Origin: Halorubrum sp. 48-1-W
Lineage (GTDB): Archaea > Halobacteriota > Halobacteria > Halobacteriales > Haloferacaceae
Length of the DNA: 64,000 nt
Direction of reading: 5' to 3'
Assembly: GCF_003287355.1 (NCBI RefSeq)
Contig: NZ_QMIM01000020.1
Span: 24,928-88,927, forward strand
In this document: in pieces, positions 1 to 8,588 of the stretch
How positions within the stretch are numbered: the stretch's first letter is position 1
Layout: every line of letters starts with the position of its first letter
The notes under the pieces: model-generated
Told to the model about the DNA's origin: nothing
The model's input: only the letters and a program-made list of their open reading frames with translations
The model's database searches: none
Program-made: the position numbers and the translations under genes

Positions 1-2
1 TG

Positions 3-464
3 GAGGCGGACCGGCGGACGCGGGTCGACCGCGGGCTCGGCTCCCGGGTGATGCACCTGCTCGGCTGGTTCAACATCGCTGCCGAGGGGCTGGCCGTGCT
101 CGACGCCGACCTGGCCGCGGCGGCCGACGTCGACGTCTACCGCCAGCACGGCGACGTCTACGAACACAGCCACACGACCTCGACGCTGGAGTACGTGCGC
201 GACGAGAAGGGGTTCGACGTGATCGACGTCGCCGACGGCGAGCGATGGCCGACCAACTTCCTCGCGATCGACGACGGCACCGTGATCCCGCTCTACGAGC
301 CCGACGAGGAGGGTGAGTACCGGCCCGGGGACAACCCGACCATCGAGACGCTCCGCGACCGCGGCGTGACCGTGCTCCCCGACGGGGTCGGTATCCCCCG
401 GGCGGCGCTCACGAACGGGGCCGGCGGCCTCCACTGTATGACGACGCCCATCGCGCGCGAGTAG
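3..464 (+). CDS. Arginine deiminase / amidinotransferase family protein, C-terminal part (5' truncated by window)
   Basis: The reading frame is open to the left edge, so the true start lies outside the window and only about 153 residues are seen. The C-terminus contains GGLHCMTTP, which matches the catalytic cysteine loop at the end of arginine deiminases and related amidinotransferases, preceded by Asp/Glu-rich strands typical of the fold. Members hydrolyse or transfer the guanidino group of arginine or related compounds in the cytoplasm. The substrate cannot be decided from this fragment. Arginine deiminase is favoured over agmatine deiminase, whose loop usually reads GGGNIHC. A small glycine-rich protein gene follows 52 bp downstream. 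Confidence 0.7.
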   Translation, partial: EADRRTRVDRGLGSRVMHLLGWFNIAAEGLAVLDADLAAAADVDVYRQHGDVYEHSHTTSTLEYVRDEKGFDVIDVADGERWPTNFLAIDDGTVIPLYEPDEEGEYRPGDNPTIETLRDRGVTVLPDGVGIPRAALTNGAGGLHCMTTPIARE

Positions 465-516
465 CTACGGTCACCCGACGAACACCTTTTTGTAAACGAG
501 CCGAGTAGTTCCGGGC

Positions 517-756
517 ATGGGACGAATCAGAACTGCGGTCTCACGGGCGAAGTACGCCGCCGTCGGCGCGGCCGTCGGGGCCGCGATCGGCGGACTGGTG
601 AACCGGAACGCGGCGAGCACCGGCGGAGCCATCGGCGGGCTCACCGGTGCGACCGTCGGGGAGATCAGGGCCGGCGATTCCCGCCTCCTCGACGGCGTTC
701 TCCCCGGGGACGACGAGACGGCGGACGACGCGGGATCGGACGGCGACGCCGCCTGA
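517..756 (+). CDS. Small glycine-rich hypothetical protein (79 aa)
   Basis: Function not recognised. The first 20 residues are basic, followed by an alanine/glycine-rich stretch (about residues 15-50) with GxxxG-like spacing that could be a glycine-zipper hairpin inserting in or associating with membrane, and then an acidic tail of Asp/Ala. The ATG lies about 30 bp after the T-rich segment ctttttgtaaac, which may be its TATA region. It stands alone between the amidinotransferase and the nop5-flpA operon. Composition matches the host. Confidence 0.6.
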   Translation: MGRIRTAVSRAKYAAVGAAVGAAIGGLVNRNAASTGGAIGGLTGATVGEIRAGDSRLLDGVLPGDDETADDAGSDGDAA

Positions 757-886
757 ATCGGGCGATCGTCGACCCGGTGGGCGGGGACCTCGGAGTGCGC
801 GCTCGGGACGTGGTCCGGAGAGGCGAGACGGTTCCGCGGCCGACACACCGGGATACCTATACGAGTTCGCCCGCAGTGCTCCGAGT

Positions 887-1801
887 ATGACGACCGACGA
901 GAGCGACGCGGGCTGGTTCGCGTCCGTGCCGCCCGACGACCCCGCCGCAGCCCGCGACGCGATCGACCACGGGAGCGCAGTGTCGCCCGCGGACTGGCCG
1001 CGCCTCGCCGTCGAGTCCGGCTTCGCGGAGGACGCGGACGACTACTACGATCGCCTCCACGAGGCCACCCGCCACGCCACTCGCGAGGCCGTCGCGGAGC
1101 GGGAGCGCGCGGACGACCGACAGCTGATCCACGCGGTTCGGGCCATGGACGACTGTGAACGCGTCGCGAACGAGTTGGCCGAGCGGGCGACCGAGTGGGC
1201 GGGGAGCCGCTTCGACGACGTCGGGACGGGGATCGCGGGCGCTCGCGAGATCGCCGAGCGGGAGCCGGACGGCGACCTCGACCGGCGGGTGATATCGCTC
1301 TCGGCGCGTACAGCCGCACTCGCCGACGAACGGGACGCGCTGAAAGCGACGATCGACCGGGTCGCGCCCGCGGTCGCGCCGAACCTCGCCGACATGGCCG
1401 GCCCGGAGCTCACGGCGCGGCTGATCGCGCTCGCCGGCGGGCTCGAGCCGCTGGCGAAGAAGCCCTCGGGGACCGTCCAGGTGCTCGGCGCGGAGGACGC
1501 GCTGTTCGCACACCTCTCCGGACGGGCACCCTCGCCGAAACACGGGGTCATCTACACCCACGAGTTCGTCCGGGGGACCCGTCCCGAGGACCGCGGGTCG
1601 GCCGCGCGGGCGCTCGCCGGGAAGCTGGCGCTCGCGGCGCGCGTGGACCACTACTCCGGGGAGTACCGCGAGGTGCTTCACGAGGACCTCCGCGAGCGGA
1701 TGGCGACGATCCGGGCGCGGGCGGAGTCGACAGAGTCGACGGGGGGAGACTCGGCGGCCCCGGTGGACGACTCGGCGGTCTCGGAGGAAGAAGATGCCTG
1801 A
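887..1801 (+). CDS. nop5: C/D box snoRNP core protein Nop5 (NOP5/NOP56)
   Basis: Scaffold of the archaeal box C/D sRNP, which guides 2'-O-methylation of rRNA and tRNA together with L7Ae and fibrillarin. At 304 residues it is shorter than most archaeal Nop5 proteins. The coiled-coil-like middle (about residues 100-150) is followed by the Nop domain (about 165-275), containing the signature region GVIYTHEFVRGTRPEDRG and ALAGKLALAARVDHYSG. The C-terminal tail is acidic and low complexity, where other archaea often have a lysine-rich tail. The ATG at 887 was chosen because upstream residues in the same frame are arginine-rich out-of-character sequence. The 3' end overlaps flpA by 8 bp, indicating translational coupling. 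Confidence 0.93.
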   Translation: MTTDESDAGWFASVPPDDPAAARDAIDHGSAVSPADWPRLAVESGFAEDADDYYDRLHEATRHATREAVAERERADDRQLIHAVRAMDDCERVANELAERATEWAGSRFDDVGTGIAGAREIAEREPDGDLDRRVISLSARTAALADERDALKATIDRVAPAVAPNLADMAGPELTARLIALAGGLEPLAKKPSGTVQVLGAEDALFAHLSGRAPSPKHGVIYTHEFVRGTRPEDRGSAARALAGKLALAARVDHYSGEYREVLHEDLRERMATIRARAESTESTGGDSAAPVDDSAVSEEEDA

Positions 1802-2432
1802 GCCCGTCCTTCCCGACGGGGTCGAGCGCCGGGAGTTCGACGGCGAGCCCCGGCTGGCGACGCGGGGGGAGCCGGTCTACGGCGAGCCGACCGACGGCGA
1901 GTGGCGCGCGTGGGACCCCGAGCGCTCGAAGCTCGGCGGGATGCTCGAGCTCGGGTTCGACACCGGCCTCACGGGCAGTGAGACGGTGTTGTACCTCGGC
2001 GCGGCCGCGGGCACGACCGTGGGCCACGTCGCCGACTTCGCCGGCCCGACGTACGCCGTGGAGTTCGCGCCCCGGCCGACCCGGGACCTCCTCGAGGTCG
2101 CCGAATCCCGCGACCGGCTCTTTCCCCTCCTGAAGGACGCCCGAAAGCCGGAGACGTACGCGCACGTCGTCGAGAGCGACGTCGACGCGATCGTCCAGGA
2201 CGTCGCGACCCGCGGGCAGGCGACGGTGGCGACCCGGAACGCGCGCTTTCTCGCCGACGACGGGCGGCTGTTGCTGGCGGTGAAGGCCCGTAGCGAGGAC
2301 GTCACCGCCGACCCCGACGACGTGTTCGCGACGGTGCTCGACGAACTGGCGGGGACCTACGAGGTGCTCGAGAGCGGGCGGCTCGACCGATTCCACGAGG
2401 ACCACCTCGGGGTCGTGGCGACGCCGCGGTGA
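1794..2432 (+). CDS. flpA: Fibrillarin-like rRNA/tRNA 2'-O-methyltransferase
   Basis: S-adenosylmethionine-dependent methyltransferase of the box C/D sRNP. The 212 residues cover the fibrillarin fold: a short N-terminal domain, then the SAM loop VLYLGAAAGTTVGHVAD (about residues 66-81), the acidic strand end YAVEFAPRPTRDL and the motif after DVDAIVQDVA. The C-terminal HLGVVATPR is close to the usual family ending. It overlaps nop5 by 8 bp, so the two subunits are likely made in fixed ratio. Length and motifs are normal and nothing is missing. Confidence 0.95.
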   Translation: MPEPVLPDGVERREFDGEPRLATRGEPVYGEPTDGEWRAWDPERSKLGGMLELGFDTGLTGSETVLYLGAAAGTTVGHVADFAGPTYAVEFAPRPTRDLLEVAESRDRLFPLLKDARKPETYAHVVESDVDAIVQDVATRGQATVATRNARFLADDGRLLLAVKARSEDVTADPDDVFATVLDELAGTYEVLESGRLDRFHEDHLGVVATPR

Positions 2433-2492
2433 GGGAGTCGGGGGCGGGGACGTGACGGTCGGGCGTCGGGTTCCGGTCGGGCGGCGTCGGAC

Positions 2493-2801
2493 TCACCACG
2501 TCGGCGGCGAGAACCCGGCGTTCTCGAGGAGGGGTTTCCAGCGTTTCTGGACCGAGAGTCGCGAGACGTCCATGGCGTCGGCGACGGCGGACTGGGGGCG
2601 CTCCTGGCCGCGGATCAGCGCGGCGGCGTAGAGGCTGGCGGCGGCGGTGGCGGGTTTCGATCGGTCCTCGTCGGGGACTTCCGAGAGGAAGATGTCGGTC
2701 GCGGTCGAGCACGCGTCGTCGTCGAGGTCGAGGTCGGCGCAGGCCTCCTCGAGACGTTCGATCCACTCGGCGTTGTCGACGCGGTCACTCGCCCGATACA
2801 T
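2493..2801 (-). CDS. Short TFIIB-like cyclin-fold/HTH protein (102 aa)
   Basis: The sequence resembles the second cyclin repeat of archaeal TFB, including the segment AAASLYAAALIRGQERPQS and a C-terminal helix-turn-helix (VADAMDVSRLSVQKRW). It lacks the zinc ribbon and first repeat present in the full TFB at 34527. Such short TFB-like proteins are common in haloarchaea and may modulate transcription initiation, but a specific role is unproven. An in-frame TTG 27 bp upstream is possible, but the ATG at 2801 gives the better N-terminus. It faces flpA tail to tail. Confidence 0.8.
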   Translation of the reverse strand: MYRASDRVDNAEWIERLEEACADLDLDDDACSTATDIFLSEVPDEDRSKPATAAASLYAAALIRGQERPQSAVADAMDVSRLSVQKRWKPLLENAGFSPPTW

Positions 2802-2914
2802 GCGTCGTCGTTGGCGGTCGACGTACAAAAGCGGTGCGTGCGGGGGAGGGGGTCGTACGGGTGTTCGGTGGCGTTCGTCAGGTTCTTGAGGTCGTTCCGT
2901 CTACGGTGGGTCGC

Positions 2915-2998
2915 GCGCGGGTAGCCAAGCCAGGAAACGGCGCAGCGCTTAGGACGCTGTCCCGTAGGGGTCCGCCGGTTCAAATCCGGTCCCGCGCA
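2915..2998 (+). tRNA. tRNA-Leu (anticodon UAG)
   Basis: An 84-nt cloverleaf can be folded by eye. The acceptor strands GCGCGGG (2915-2921) and CCCGCGC (2991-2997) pair perfectly, with discriminator A at 2998. The anticodon stem-loop is CAGCG-CTTAGGA-CGCTG, giving anticodon TAG. The extra arm around CCCGTAGGGG is long, as expected for class II tRNA-Leu, and the T arm is GCCGG-TTCAAAT-CCGGT. The CCA end is not encoded and no intron is seen. Confidence 0.95.
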
Positions 2999-3112
2999 CT
3001 GAGGAGCGAAGCGACGAGGGAGCAGGCACGGATTTGAACCAGGGAACGGAGCGAAGCGGAGTGAGTGAGGTTCAAATCCGGTCCCGCGAGGCGCGAACGG
3101 AGTGAGCGCCTC
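2977..3112. repeat. Partial tRNA-Leu 3' repeat and haloarchaeal-style palindromic repeats
   Basis: The 20-bp T-arm/acceptor sequence at 2977-2996 is repeated exactly at 3069-3088. An inverted piece of the same T arm (ggatttgaacc) lies at 3031-3041. The second copy runs into a 7-bp inverted repeat gaggcgc/gcgcctc at 3088-3112, within sequence of the gaacggagtgagc type that recurs around haloarchaeal genes. No integrase is present between the copies. The direct repeat looks like an attachment-site scar or a recombination product of the tRNA. Confidence 0.7.
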
Positions 3113-3305
3113 GGAACCGCGAACGGCGAGCACTGCGAGCCGTGAGTGCGGGCGGAGGAGTCATGAGTCGACCTCGTACGGAGAACGTCTCCAAAGCCCC
3201 AGTCGCGAGGCGTTCCGCGCCGACGACACCACCGCTCCGCCGACGCGGTCTCCGCCACCGCCGGGGACGGTTTCAAGTACTCGCTTCCCCCACCCACGAG
3301 CAGTG

Positions 3306-5645
3306 ATGGAGCCGCCCGAGATCGAACGGTTGGACGAGCGGACGATCCAGCGGATCGCGGCGGGTGAGGTGGTCGAGCGACCGGCCAGCGTCGTGAAGGA
3401 GCTGGTCGAGAACAGCCTCGACGCGGGCGCGAGCCGCGTCGCCGTCTCGGTCGAGGCGGGCGGCACGGAGGGGGTCCGCGTCCGCGACGACGGCGTGGGG
3501 ATCCCGGGAGACCAGCTCGAGGCGGCCGTCGCCGAACACGCCACCTCGAAGATCGCCGACATCGAGGACCTGGAGGCCGGCGTCGGAACGCTCGGCTTCC
3601 GCGGCGAGGCGCTGTACACGGTCGGCGCGGTCTCACAGCTGACGGTCCGGTCGCGGCCGCCCGACGCCGACGCGGGCGCGGAGATACGCGTCGAGGGCGG
3701 CGACGTCGGCGGGGTGCGCCCCGCGGGCTGTCCGGTCGGGACGACCGTCGAGGTCGAGGACCTGTTTTACAACACGCCCGCCCGCAAGAAGTTCCTCAAG
3801 CGGGTGACCACGGAGTTCGACCACGTCAACACCGTGGTCACGGGGTACGCGCTCGCGAACCCCGACGTGGCCGTCTCGCTCGAACACGACGGCAGAGAGA
3901 CGTTCGCCACGGAGGGGAACGGCGACCTCCGCTCCGCCGTGCTTTCGGTCTACGGCCGGGAGGTCGCGGAGTCGATGGTCGAGGTCGACTGGGAACCGGC
4001 GGCGGCGACGACGGGAACGGCTGACGGGGAGGCGAGCGGTGACCCACCCGTGAGACGCGTCACGGAGCTCGTCTCGCACCCGGAGACGACCCGGTCGGCC
4101 CGCGACTACCTCGCCACGTACGTCAACGACCGGTACGTCACGGCGAGCGCGCTCCGCGAGGCGGTCCTCGAGGCGTACGGGGGCCAGCTCGCGCCCGACC
4201 GGTACCCCTTCGCGGTGCTCTTCGTCGAGGTGCCGCCCGACGAGGTGGACGTGAACGTCCACCCGCGGAAGCTAGAGGTCCGGTTCGACCGGGAGGCGGG
4301 GGTCAGGGCCGCGGTCGAGTCGGCCGTCGAGGCAGCACTGCTCGACCACGGCCTGATCCGGTCGACCGCGCCCCGCGGGCGGTCCGCGCCCGACGAGGTC
4401 GACGTCGCCCCCGAGACCGCCGACGGCGAGGTCGTCGGCGGGGCGGGGACGACGGACCGACGTGAGCGTGTGGGCGGCGAGGGCGAGGTGGACGGCGCGG
4501 GCGACGAGGGCGAGGTGGACGGCGACGACTCAGAACCCGTCACGGCGACCGGGTCGGCGACGGAGCTCGACCCGGACGACGAGGACGCGTGGGCGGTCGA
4601 GGGGCTCGCCGGCGACGCGGACCCCGTCGGAGACGTGGGCCGTGGTGACGACGCCGAACCTCGCGACCACACCGGTCTCTCGGGATCCGACCGTCCCTCC
4701 CCGCGGAGTTGGCAGTCCGCTGACGCGGATCCGGGTGCCGACGTGGAGCCGGGCGCCGACGTAGAGCCGGGCGCCGACGCGGACGATGGCGTCTCGCCCT
4801 CGGACGGCACGGACGACTCCCTCGTCGGCGCCGAGCCGGCTGTAGACCGCGATTCGACCGCCGACGCCGTTCCCGTCGCGAACCCCGAGTCTCCCCCCGT
4901 CCCCGATCCGACCTCCGGGCGTTCCGCGACCAGCCAGCGCACCCTCGCCGGCGAGGAGACGAGCGACGAGCGCGCGTACGACTCGCTGCCGTCGCTTCGC
5001 GTGCTCGGCCAGCTTCACGACACGTACGTCGTCGCGGAGGCCCCCGACGGGCTGGTGTTGATCGACCAGCACGCCGCCGACGAGCGGGTGAACTACGAGC
5101 GGCTCCGACGGGAGTTCGCCGACGGCCCGCCCGCACAGGCGCTCGCGGAGCCGGTGACGATCGAGTTGACGGCGCGGGAGGCCGCGCTGTTCGGCGAGTT
5201 CCTCGAGGAACTGTCGGAGGTCGGGTTCCGTGCGGAGCGCGCGGGCGAACGCGAGGTCGTCGTCGAGGCGGTCCCCGCGGTGTTCGACGCCGCGCTCGAC
5301 CCGGAACTCCTCCGGGACGTCCTCACGGAGTTCGTCGCGGACGCGGCGGCGACCGCGGAGGCCGGGGCGTCCGACGACGAGGCCACGTCCGACCCGTCCA
5401 CCGGGAACCCGGTGACCGACGCGGTCGACGACCTGCTCTCCGATCTGGCGTGTTACCCCTCCGTGACGGGGAACACGTCGCTCACGGAGGGGCGCGTCGT
5501 CGACCTCCTCGACCGGCTCGACGCCTGCGAGAACCCGTACGCCTGTCCGCACGGCCGGCCGGTGGTCATCCGGCTCGACCGCGAGGAGCTGGCGTCCCGC
5601 TTCGAGCGCGACTATCCGGGCCACGCGGGCCGGCGCGCGGAGTGA
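3306..5645 (+). CDS. mutL: DNA mismatch repair protein MutL
   Basis: A 779-residue MutL. The N-terminal GHKL ATPase/transducer domain (about 1-345) shows ELVENSLDAGA, DDGVGI and GFRGEAL. An Asp/Glu/Gly/Ser-rich linker of about 200 residues follows, then the C-terminal dimerisation/endonuclease domain (about 560-779). The endonuclease signature DQHAADERVNYE begins at residue 587, and CPHGRP at about 747 supplies metal-site residues, so this is a nicking-type MutL. The ATG at 3306 was chosen because the conserved family N-terminus MEPPEIERLDERTIQRIAAG begins there. The linker DNA carries an 18-bp tandem repeat near 4735-4785. No mutS is adjacent in this window. Confidence 0.95.
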   Translation: MEPPEIERLDERTIQRIAAGEVVERPASVVKELVENSLDAGASRVAVSVEAGGTEGVRVRDDGVGIPGDQLEAAVAEHATSKIADIEDLEAGVGTLGFRGEALYTVGAVSQLTVRSRPPDADAGAEIRVEGGDVGGVRPAGCPVGTTVEVEDLFYNTPARKKFLKRVTTEFDHVNTVVTGYALANPDVAVSLEHDGRETFATEGNGDLRSAVLSVYGREVAESMVEVDWEPAAATTGTADGEASGDPPVRRVTELVSHPETTRSARDYLATYVNDRYVTASALREAVLEAYGGQLAPDRYPFAVLFVEVPPDEVDVNVHPRKLEVRFDREAGVRAAVESAVEAALLDHGLIRSTAPRGRSAPDEVDVAPETADGEVVGGAGTTDRRERVGGEGEVDGAGDEGEVDGDDSEPVTATGSATELDPDDEDAWAVEGLAGDADPVGDVGRGDDAEPRDHTGLSGSDRPSPRSWQSADADPGADVEPGADVEPGADADDGVSPSDGTDDSLVGAEPAVDRDSTADAVPVANPESPPVPDPTSGRSATSQRTLAGEETSDERAYDSLPSLRVLGQLHDTYVVAEAPDGLVLIDQHAADERVNYERLRREFADGPPAQALAEPVTIELTAREAALFGEFLEELSEVGFRAERAGEREVVVEAVPAVFDAALDPELLRDVLTEFVADAAATAEAGASDDEATSDPSTGNPVTDAVDDLLSDLACYPSVTGNTSLTEGRVVDLLDRLDACENPYACPHGRPVVIRLDREELASRFERDYPGHAGRRAE

Positions 5646-5739
5646 TCCCCCGCCGGAGCGGTCGCCAGGCAGTACCGGTCGAACCGACCACACGGCCGTG
5701 GAGAGGTACGCTTTTGCCACGCCGGGGCGACCCCGAGGC

Positions 5740-6900
5740 ATGGAACGCGTAGCGATCGTCGGCGCGTCGATGACCCGGTTCGGGCAACGCGACGCCTGGG
5801 TTCGGGAACTGCTCGCCGAGGCGGGCGAGGCGGCGCTCGCCGACGCCGGGATCGTCGGCGATGACCTCGATCACCTGTACGTCTCGAACATGGCCAGCGG
5901 CGAGTTCGAGGGGCAAACCGGCGTCCCGAACGCGCTCGCACACGATCTCGCGGCCACGCCCGCCTACACCGCCCGGATCGACCAGACCTCCTCCTCGGGC
6001 GGTGCGGGCGTGTACGCTGCGTGGCAGTCGGTCGCCTCCGGCGCGTCGGAGCTCACCATGCTCGTCGGCGGCGAGAAGATGACCCACCGGAGCACTAGCG
6101 AGGCGACGGACGTGATCGCCTCGCTCACCCACCCGGTCGAGTACAAACACGGCGTGACGCTCCCCTCGTTCGCGGGACTCACGGCGCGGCTCTACCTCGA
6201 GGAGTACGACGCGCCCCGCGAGAGCCTCGGGAAAGTCGCGGTGAAGAACCACAAAAACGGCGTCGACAACCCGCACGCGCAGTTCCGCAAGGAGGTCGAC
6301 CTCGAGACCGTCCTCGAGTCGCCGGTCGTCGCCGACCCCCTCCGGCTGTACGACTTCTGTCCGATCACGGACGGCTCGGCGGCGCTCGTGTTCTGTCCCG
6401 AGTCGGTCGCCGAGGAGTACGCGCCGGACGGCGAGTACGCCGTGATCACGGGGATCGGCGGCGCGACCGACACCCACGTCGTCCACGAGCGCGCCGACCC
6501 CACCACGATGGGCGGGGTCGTGGATTCCGCTGAGATCGCCTACGACATGGCGGGGATCGCCCCCGACGACGTCGACGTCGCGGAGCTCCACGACATGTTC
6601 ACCATCCTCGAGTTCCTCCAGAGCGAGGACCTCGGCTTCTTCGAGAAGGGCGAGGGGTGGAGGGCGGTCGAGGAGGGCGTCACCGACCGCGACGGCGACC
6701 TCCCGATCAACACCTCCGGCGGGCTCAAATCGAAGGGCCACCCGCTCGGGGCCAGCGGCGTCGCACAGGTGTACGAGATAGTCGAGCAGGTCACCGGGAA
6801 CGCCGGCCCGCGACAGGTCGACGCCGAGACGGGCCTCGCCTGTAACGTCGGCGGGTTCGGGAACTGCGTGACCACCGCGATTCTGGAGGGGAGCCAATGA
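5740..6900 (+). CDS. Thiolase-fold protein (SCP2-thiolase-like) without the nucleophilic cysteine
   Basis: A 386-residue thiolase superfamily protein. The C-terminal catalytic histidine loop GGLKSKGHPLGASG is intact, and AELHDMFTILE matches the family. At the place of the usual NACASG nucleophile the protein reads DQTSSSGG (Ser about 84), so classical Claisen chemistry through an acyl-cysteine is doubtful. The 3' end overlaps the DUF35-like gene by 4 bp (ATGA). In archaea thiolase/DUF35 pairs form acetoacetyl-CoA thiolase complexes, so a related acyl-CoA role is likely, but the substrate is unknown. ATG 5740 starts the conserved MERVAIVGAS. Confidence 0.85.
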   Translation: MERVAIVGASMTRFGQRDAWVRELLAEAGEAALADAGIVGDDLDHLYVSNMASGEFEGQTGVPNALAHDLAATPAYTARIDQTSSSGGAGVYAAWQSVASGASELTMLVGGEKMTHRSTSEATDVIASLTHPVEYKHGVTLPSFAGLTARLYLEEYDAPRESLGKVAVKNHKNGVDNPHAQFRKEVDLETVLESPVVADPLRLYDFCPITDGSAALVFCPESVAEEYAPDGEYAVITGIGGATDTHVVHERADPTTMGGVVDSAEIAYDMAGIAPDDVDVAELHDMFTILEFLQSEDLGFFEKGEGWRAVEEGVTDRDGDLPINTSGGLKSKGHPLGASGVAQVYEIVEQVTGNAGPRQVDAETGLACNVGGFGNCVTTAILEGSQ

Positions 6901-7349
6901 GCGACACGGACGCCGACGCGGAGGCGACAGGGGAAGCGAGCGACGAACCGACCTTCGAAGCCGCGGCGTACGCCGACGGGAGCGTCTCGTATCCCCCCCA
7001 CCCGGTCGGGCCGGGCGGCGCGGAGCGGGTCGGGACCGTGGACCTCCGCGAACACGAGGCGCGCGTCGTGACGTGGACCACCTCGACGGCGACGCCGCCG
7101 GGCGTCCGCGAGCCCAACACGCTCGCGATAGTCGAGTTCGAGATGGGCGAGGAGTACGACGGTCCGCCCGTCCGCGCGCTGGGAGGGGTCGCGGTCGATC
7201 CGGACGATCCCGACGGCGGAGCGTTCGACGTCGCCGTCGGCGACCGCGTCGAACCCGTCTACGCCGAAGAACTTCGCGAGCCTGGCGCGGGGATCCGCGA
7301 GCCAGAGAGCCAGGCGTGGGACGGGTTCCGGTTCCGGCCGGTCGGGTAG
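6897..7349 (+). CDS. DUF35-like OB-fold protein lacking the zinc ribbon cysteines
   Basis: The 150-residue protein matches the OB-fold half of DUF35 partner proteins of archaeal thiolases (strand pattern VVTWTTSTATPPG, LAIVEFEMGEEYDG, VGDRVEPVY). DUF35 proteins normally begin with a four-cysteine zinc ribbon followed by FPPR. Here the equivalent segment is SYPPHP and there is no cysteine in the whole protein. The start overlaps the thiolase stop (ATGA), so the two are co-translated. It probably bridges or stabilises the thiolase; the loss of the ribbon goes together with loss of the thiolase cysteine. Confidence 0.75.
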   Translation: MSDTDADAEATGEASDEPTFEAAAYADGSVSYPPHPVGPGGAERVGTVDLREHEARVVTWTTSTATPPGVREPNTLAIVEFEMGEEYDGPPVRALGGVAVDPDDPDGGAFDVAVGDRVEPVYAEELREPGAGIREPESQAWDGFRFRPVG

Positions 7350-7370
7350 CCGTCGAGTAGGTACCGCGTC

Positions 7371-7447
7371 GTCGCATCGTCGTCGCGGCCCGCATCGTCG
7401 CATCGTCGTCGCGGCCCGCATCGTCGCATCGTCGTCGCGGGCCGCGT
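7371..7447. repeat. 26-bp tandem repeat, nearly three copies
   Basis: Unit copies at 7381-7406 and 7407-7432 are identical, with partial copies on both sides (7371-7380 and 7433-7447). The unit contains gtcgcggcccgcatcgtcgc. It fills the gap between two convergent genes and encodes nothing recognisable. Confidence 0.9.
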
Positions 7448-7469
7448 CGGCCGGACCCCCGCGCTCCCG

Positions 7470-8489
7470 TCATCGCACCGCCCGAACCCCGAGCGTGGAC
7501 GTGGCGACCCCGCCTATCACGACGGGTAGCCAGTAGGTGCCGCCGCGGAACACGAGCACGGCCGCGGTGATCGTCGACGCCTCGATACCCGTGGTCGGTA
7601 CGAGTAGCGCGACGTAGGCGGCCTCGATCCCGCCGAGCCCACCCGGCATCGGGGTCGCGCCGGCGAGGTTGGCGAGCGGGATCGCGAAGAGCACGACGTA
7701 CGGCGGGATCGCGTGGCCGACCGCGGCGAACGCCGCCGTCAGCGCGACCGCCTGCGCGAGCCAGCCGACGAGCGACAGGCCGACGATGGCCGACAGCCGG
7801 AAGCGGTTCGTCCCCACCCGCTCGATGTCCGCGAAGAACCGCTCCAGCCGTCCCGTGAGGTCGGACTCGAGGTCCGCTGCCTCGTACCGTCCGCGCCCGA
7901 GTCGGCCGGCCAGCGGGGCGACGACTCCCGGGAGGCGCTCGACGAGCGTCTCCCGATAACGCCAGACGACGGCGATCGCGAACACGATCCCGCCGACCAA
8001 CACGACGGCGGAGGAGACGGCCGTCCCGAGGCGATCGCCGACGGCGGCGGTGGTCGCGTAGTAGCCCACGCCGACGAAGACGAGCGACAACGAGGGAACC
8101 ACGTTGAGGACGTCGACGCTCGCGATACCGGCGAGGCCGGTCTCGTATCGACAGTTCGAGACCTTCGAGATGAGCAGGGCGGCGACCGGCTCGCCGCCGG
8201 CTTGCCCGAACGGGGTGACGTTGTTCGCGAACACCGCGCCGGCGTAGACGAGAAAGGACGTGACGACGGGGATCGAGACGCCGAGCGAGCCGAGGACGGT
8301 TCGGAGCATCAGGCTCCACGCGAGCAGCCAACAGAGCGCGAACGCGACCGTCACTGCGACGAACGTGGGGTCCGCCGACCGGAGGGTGTCGATCACGTCC
8401 ACCGCACCGACGAGGAAGAACAGGACCGCGAGGACGGCGACCGCCGCGATCGACCCGAGAAGCAGCGCGTTGCGGTTCCCGTCTGCCAT
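7470..8489 (-). CDS. UPF0104/lysylphosphatidylglycerol-synthase-TM family membrane protein
   Basis: An integral membrane protein of 339 residues with about eight hydrophobic segments. The segments NNVTPFGQAGGEPVAALL and ATPMPGGLGGIEAAYVALL are the characteristic half-helices of the UPF0104/AglD-type flippase-like family. Members are thought to move lipid-linked substrates across the membrane; in Haloferax AglD the same domain is fused to a glycosyltransferase. It is divergent from an alkaline-phosphatase-superfamily gene and two glycosyltransferase genes, which suggests a shared glycan or glycolipid pathway. ATG at 8489 precedes a short basic N-terminus and the first helix. Confidence 0.85.
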   Translation of the reverse strand: MADGNRNALLLGSIAAVAVLAVLFFLVGAVDVIDTLRSADPTFVAVTVAFALCWLLAWSLMLRTVLGSLGVSIPVVTSFLVYAGAVFANNVTPFGQAGGEPVAALLISKVSNCRYETGLAGIASVDVLNVVPSLSLVFVGVGYYATTAAVGDRLGTAVSSAVVLVGGIVFAIAVVWRYRETLVERLPGVVAPLAGRLGRGRYEAADLESDLTGRLERFFADIERVGTNRFRLSAIVGLSLVGWLAQAVALTAAFAAVGHAIPPYVVLFAIPLANLAGATPMPGGLGGIEAAYVALLVPTTGIEASTITAAVLVFRGGTYWLPVVIGGVATSTLGVRAVR

Positions 8490-8588
8490 ACCCGGGGTAC
8501 CGCGGTGGCGAACTTGAATCGTCTGATCGGCCACCGATCCGCGGACCAATAAGAATACAACGGTCGATCCGAAAGGTACCCGCAACCG

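Noticed and set aside
471..1681. Long arginine-rich open frames on the minus strand opposite nop5
   Set aside because: They are shadows of the GC-rich plus-strand genes: Arg/Pro/Gly-rich, with no known domain and non-haloarchaeal amino-acid use (basic rather than acidic).
2493..2828. TTG start at 2828 for the TFB-like protein
   Set aside because: The extra residues are not conserved-looking, and an ATG 27 bp further in gives a normal start.
3001..3165. Possible CRISPR or second tRNA from the repeated T-arm sequence
   Set aside because: Only two direct and one inverted partial copy exist; no regular spacers and no complete second cloverleaf.
5566..8331. A 921-residue open frame on the minus strand
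   Set aside because: It lies antisense to the thiolase pair and overlaps the UPF0104 gene in another frame; the sequence is low complexity and basic with no domain. GC-rich DNA leaves stops rare in the shadow frames.
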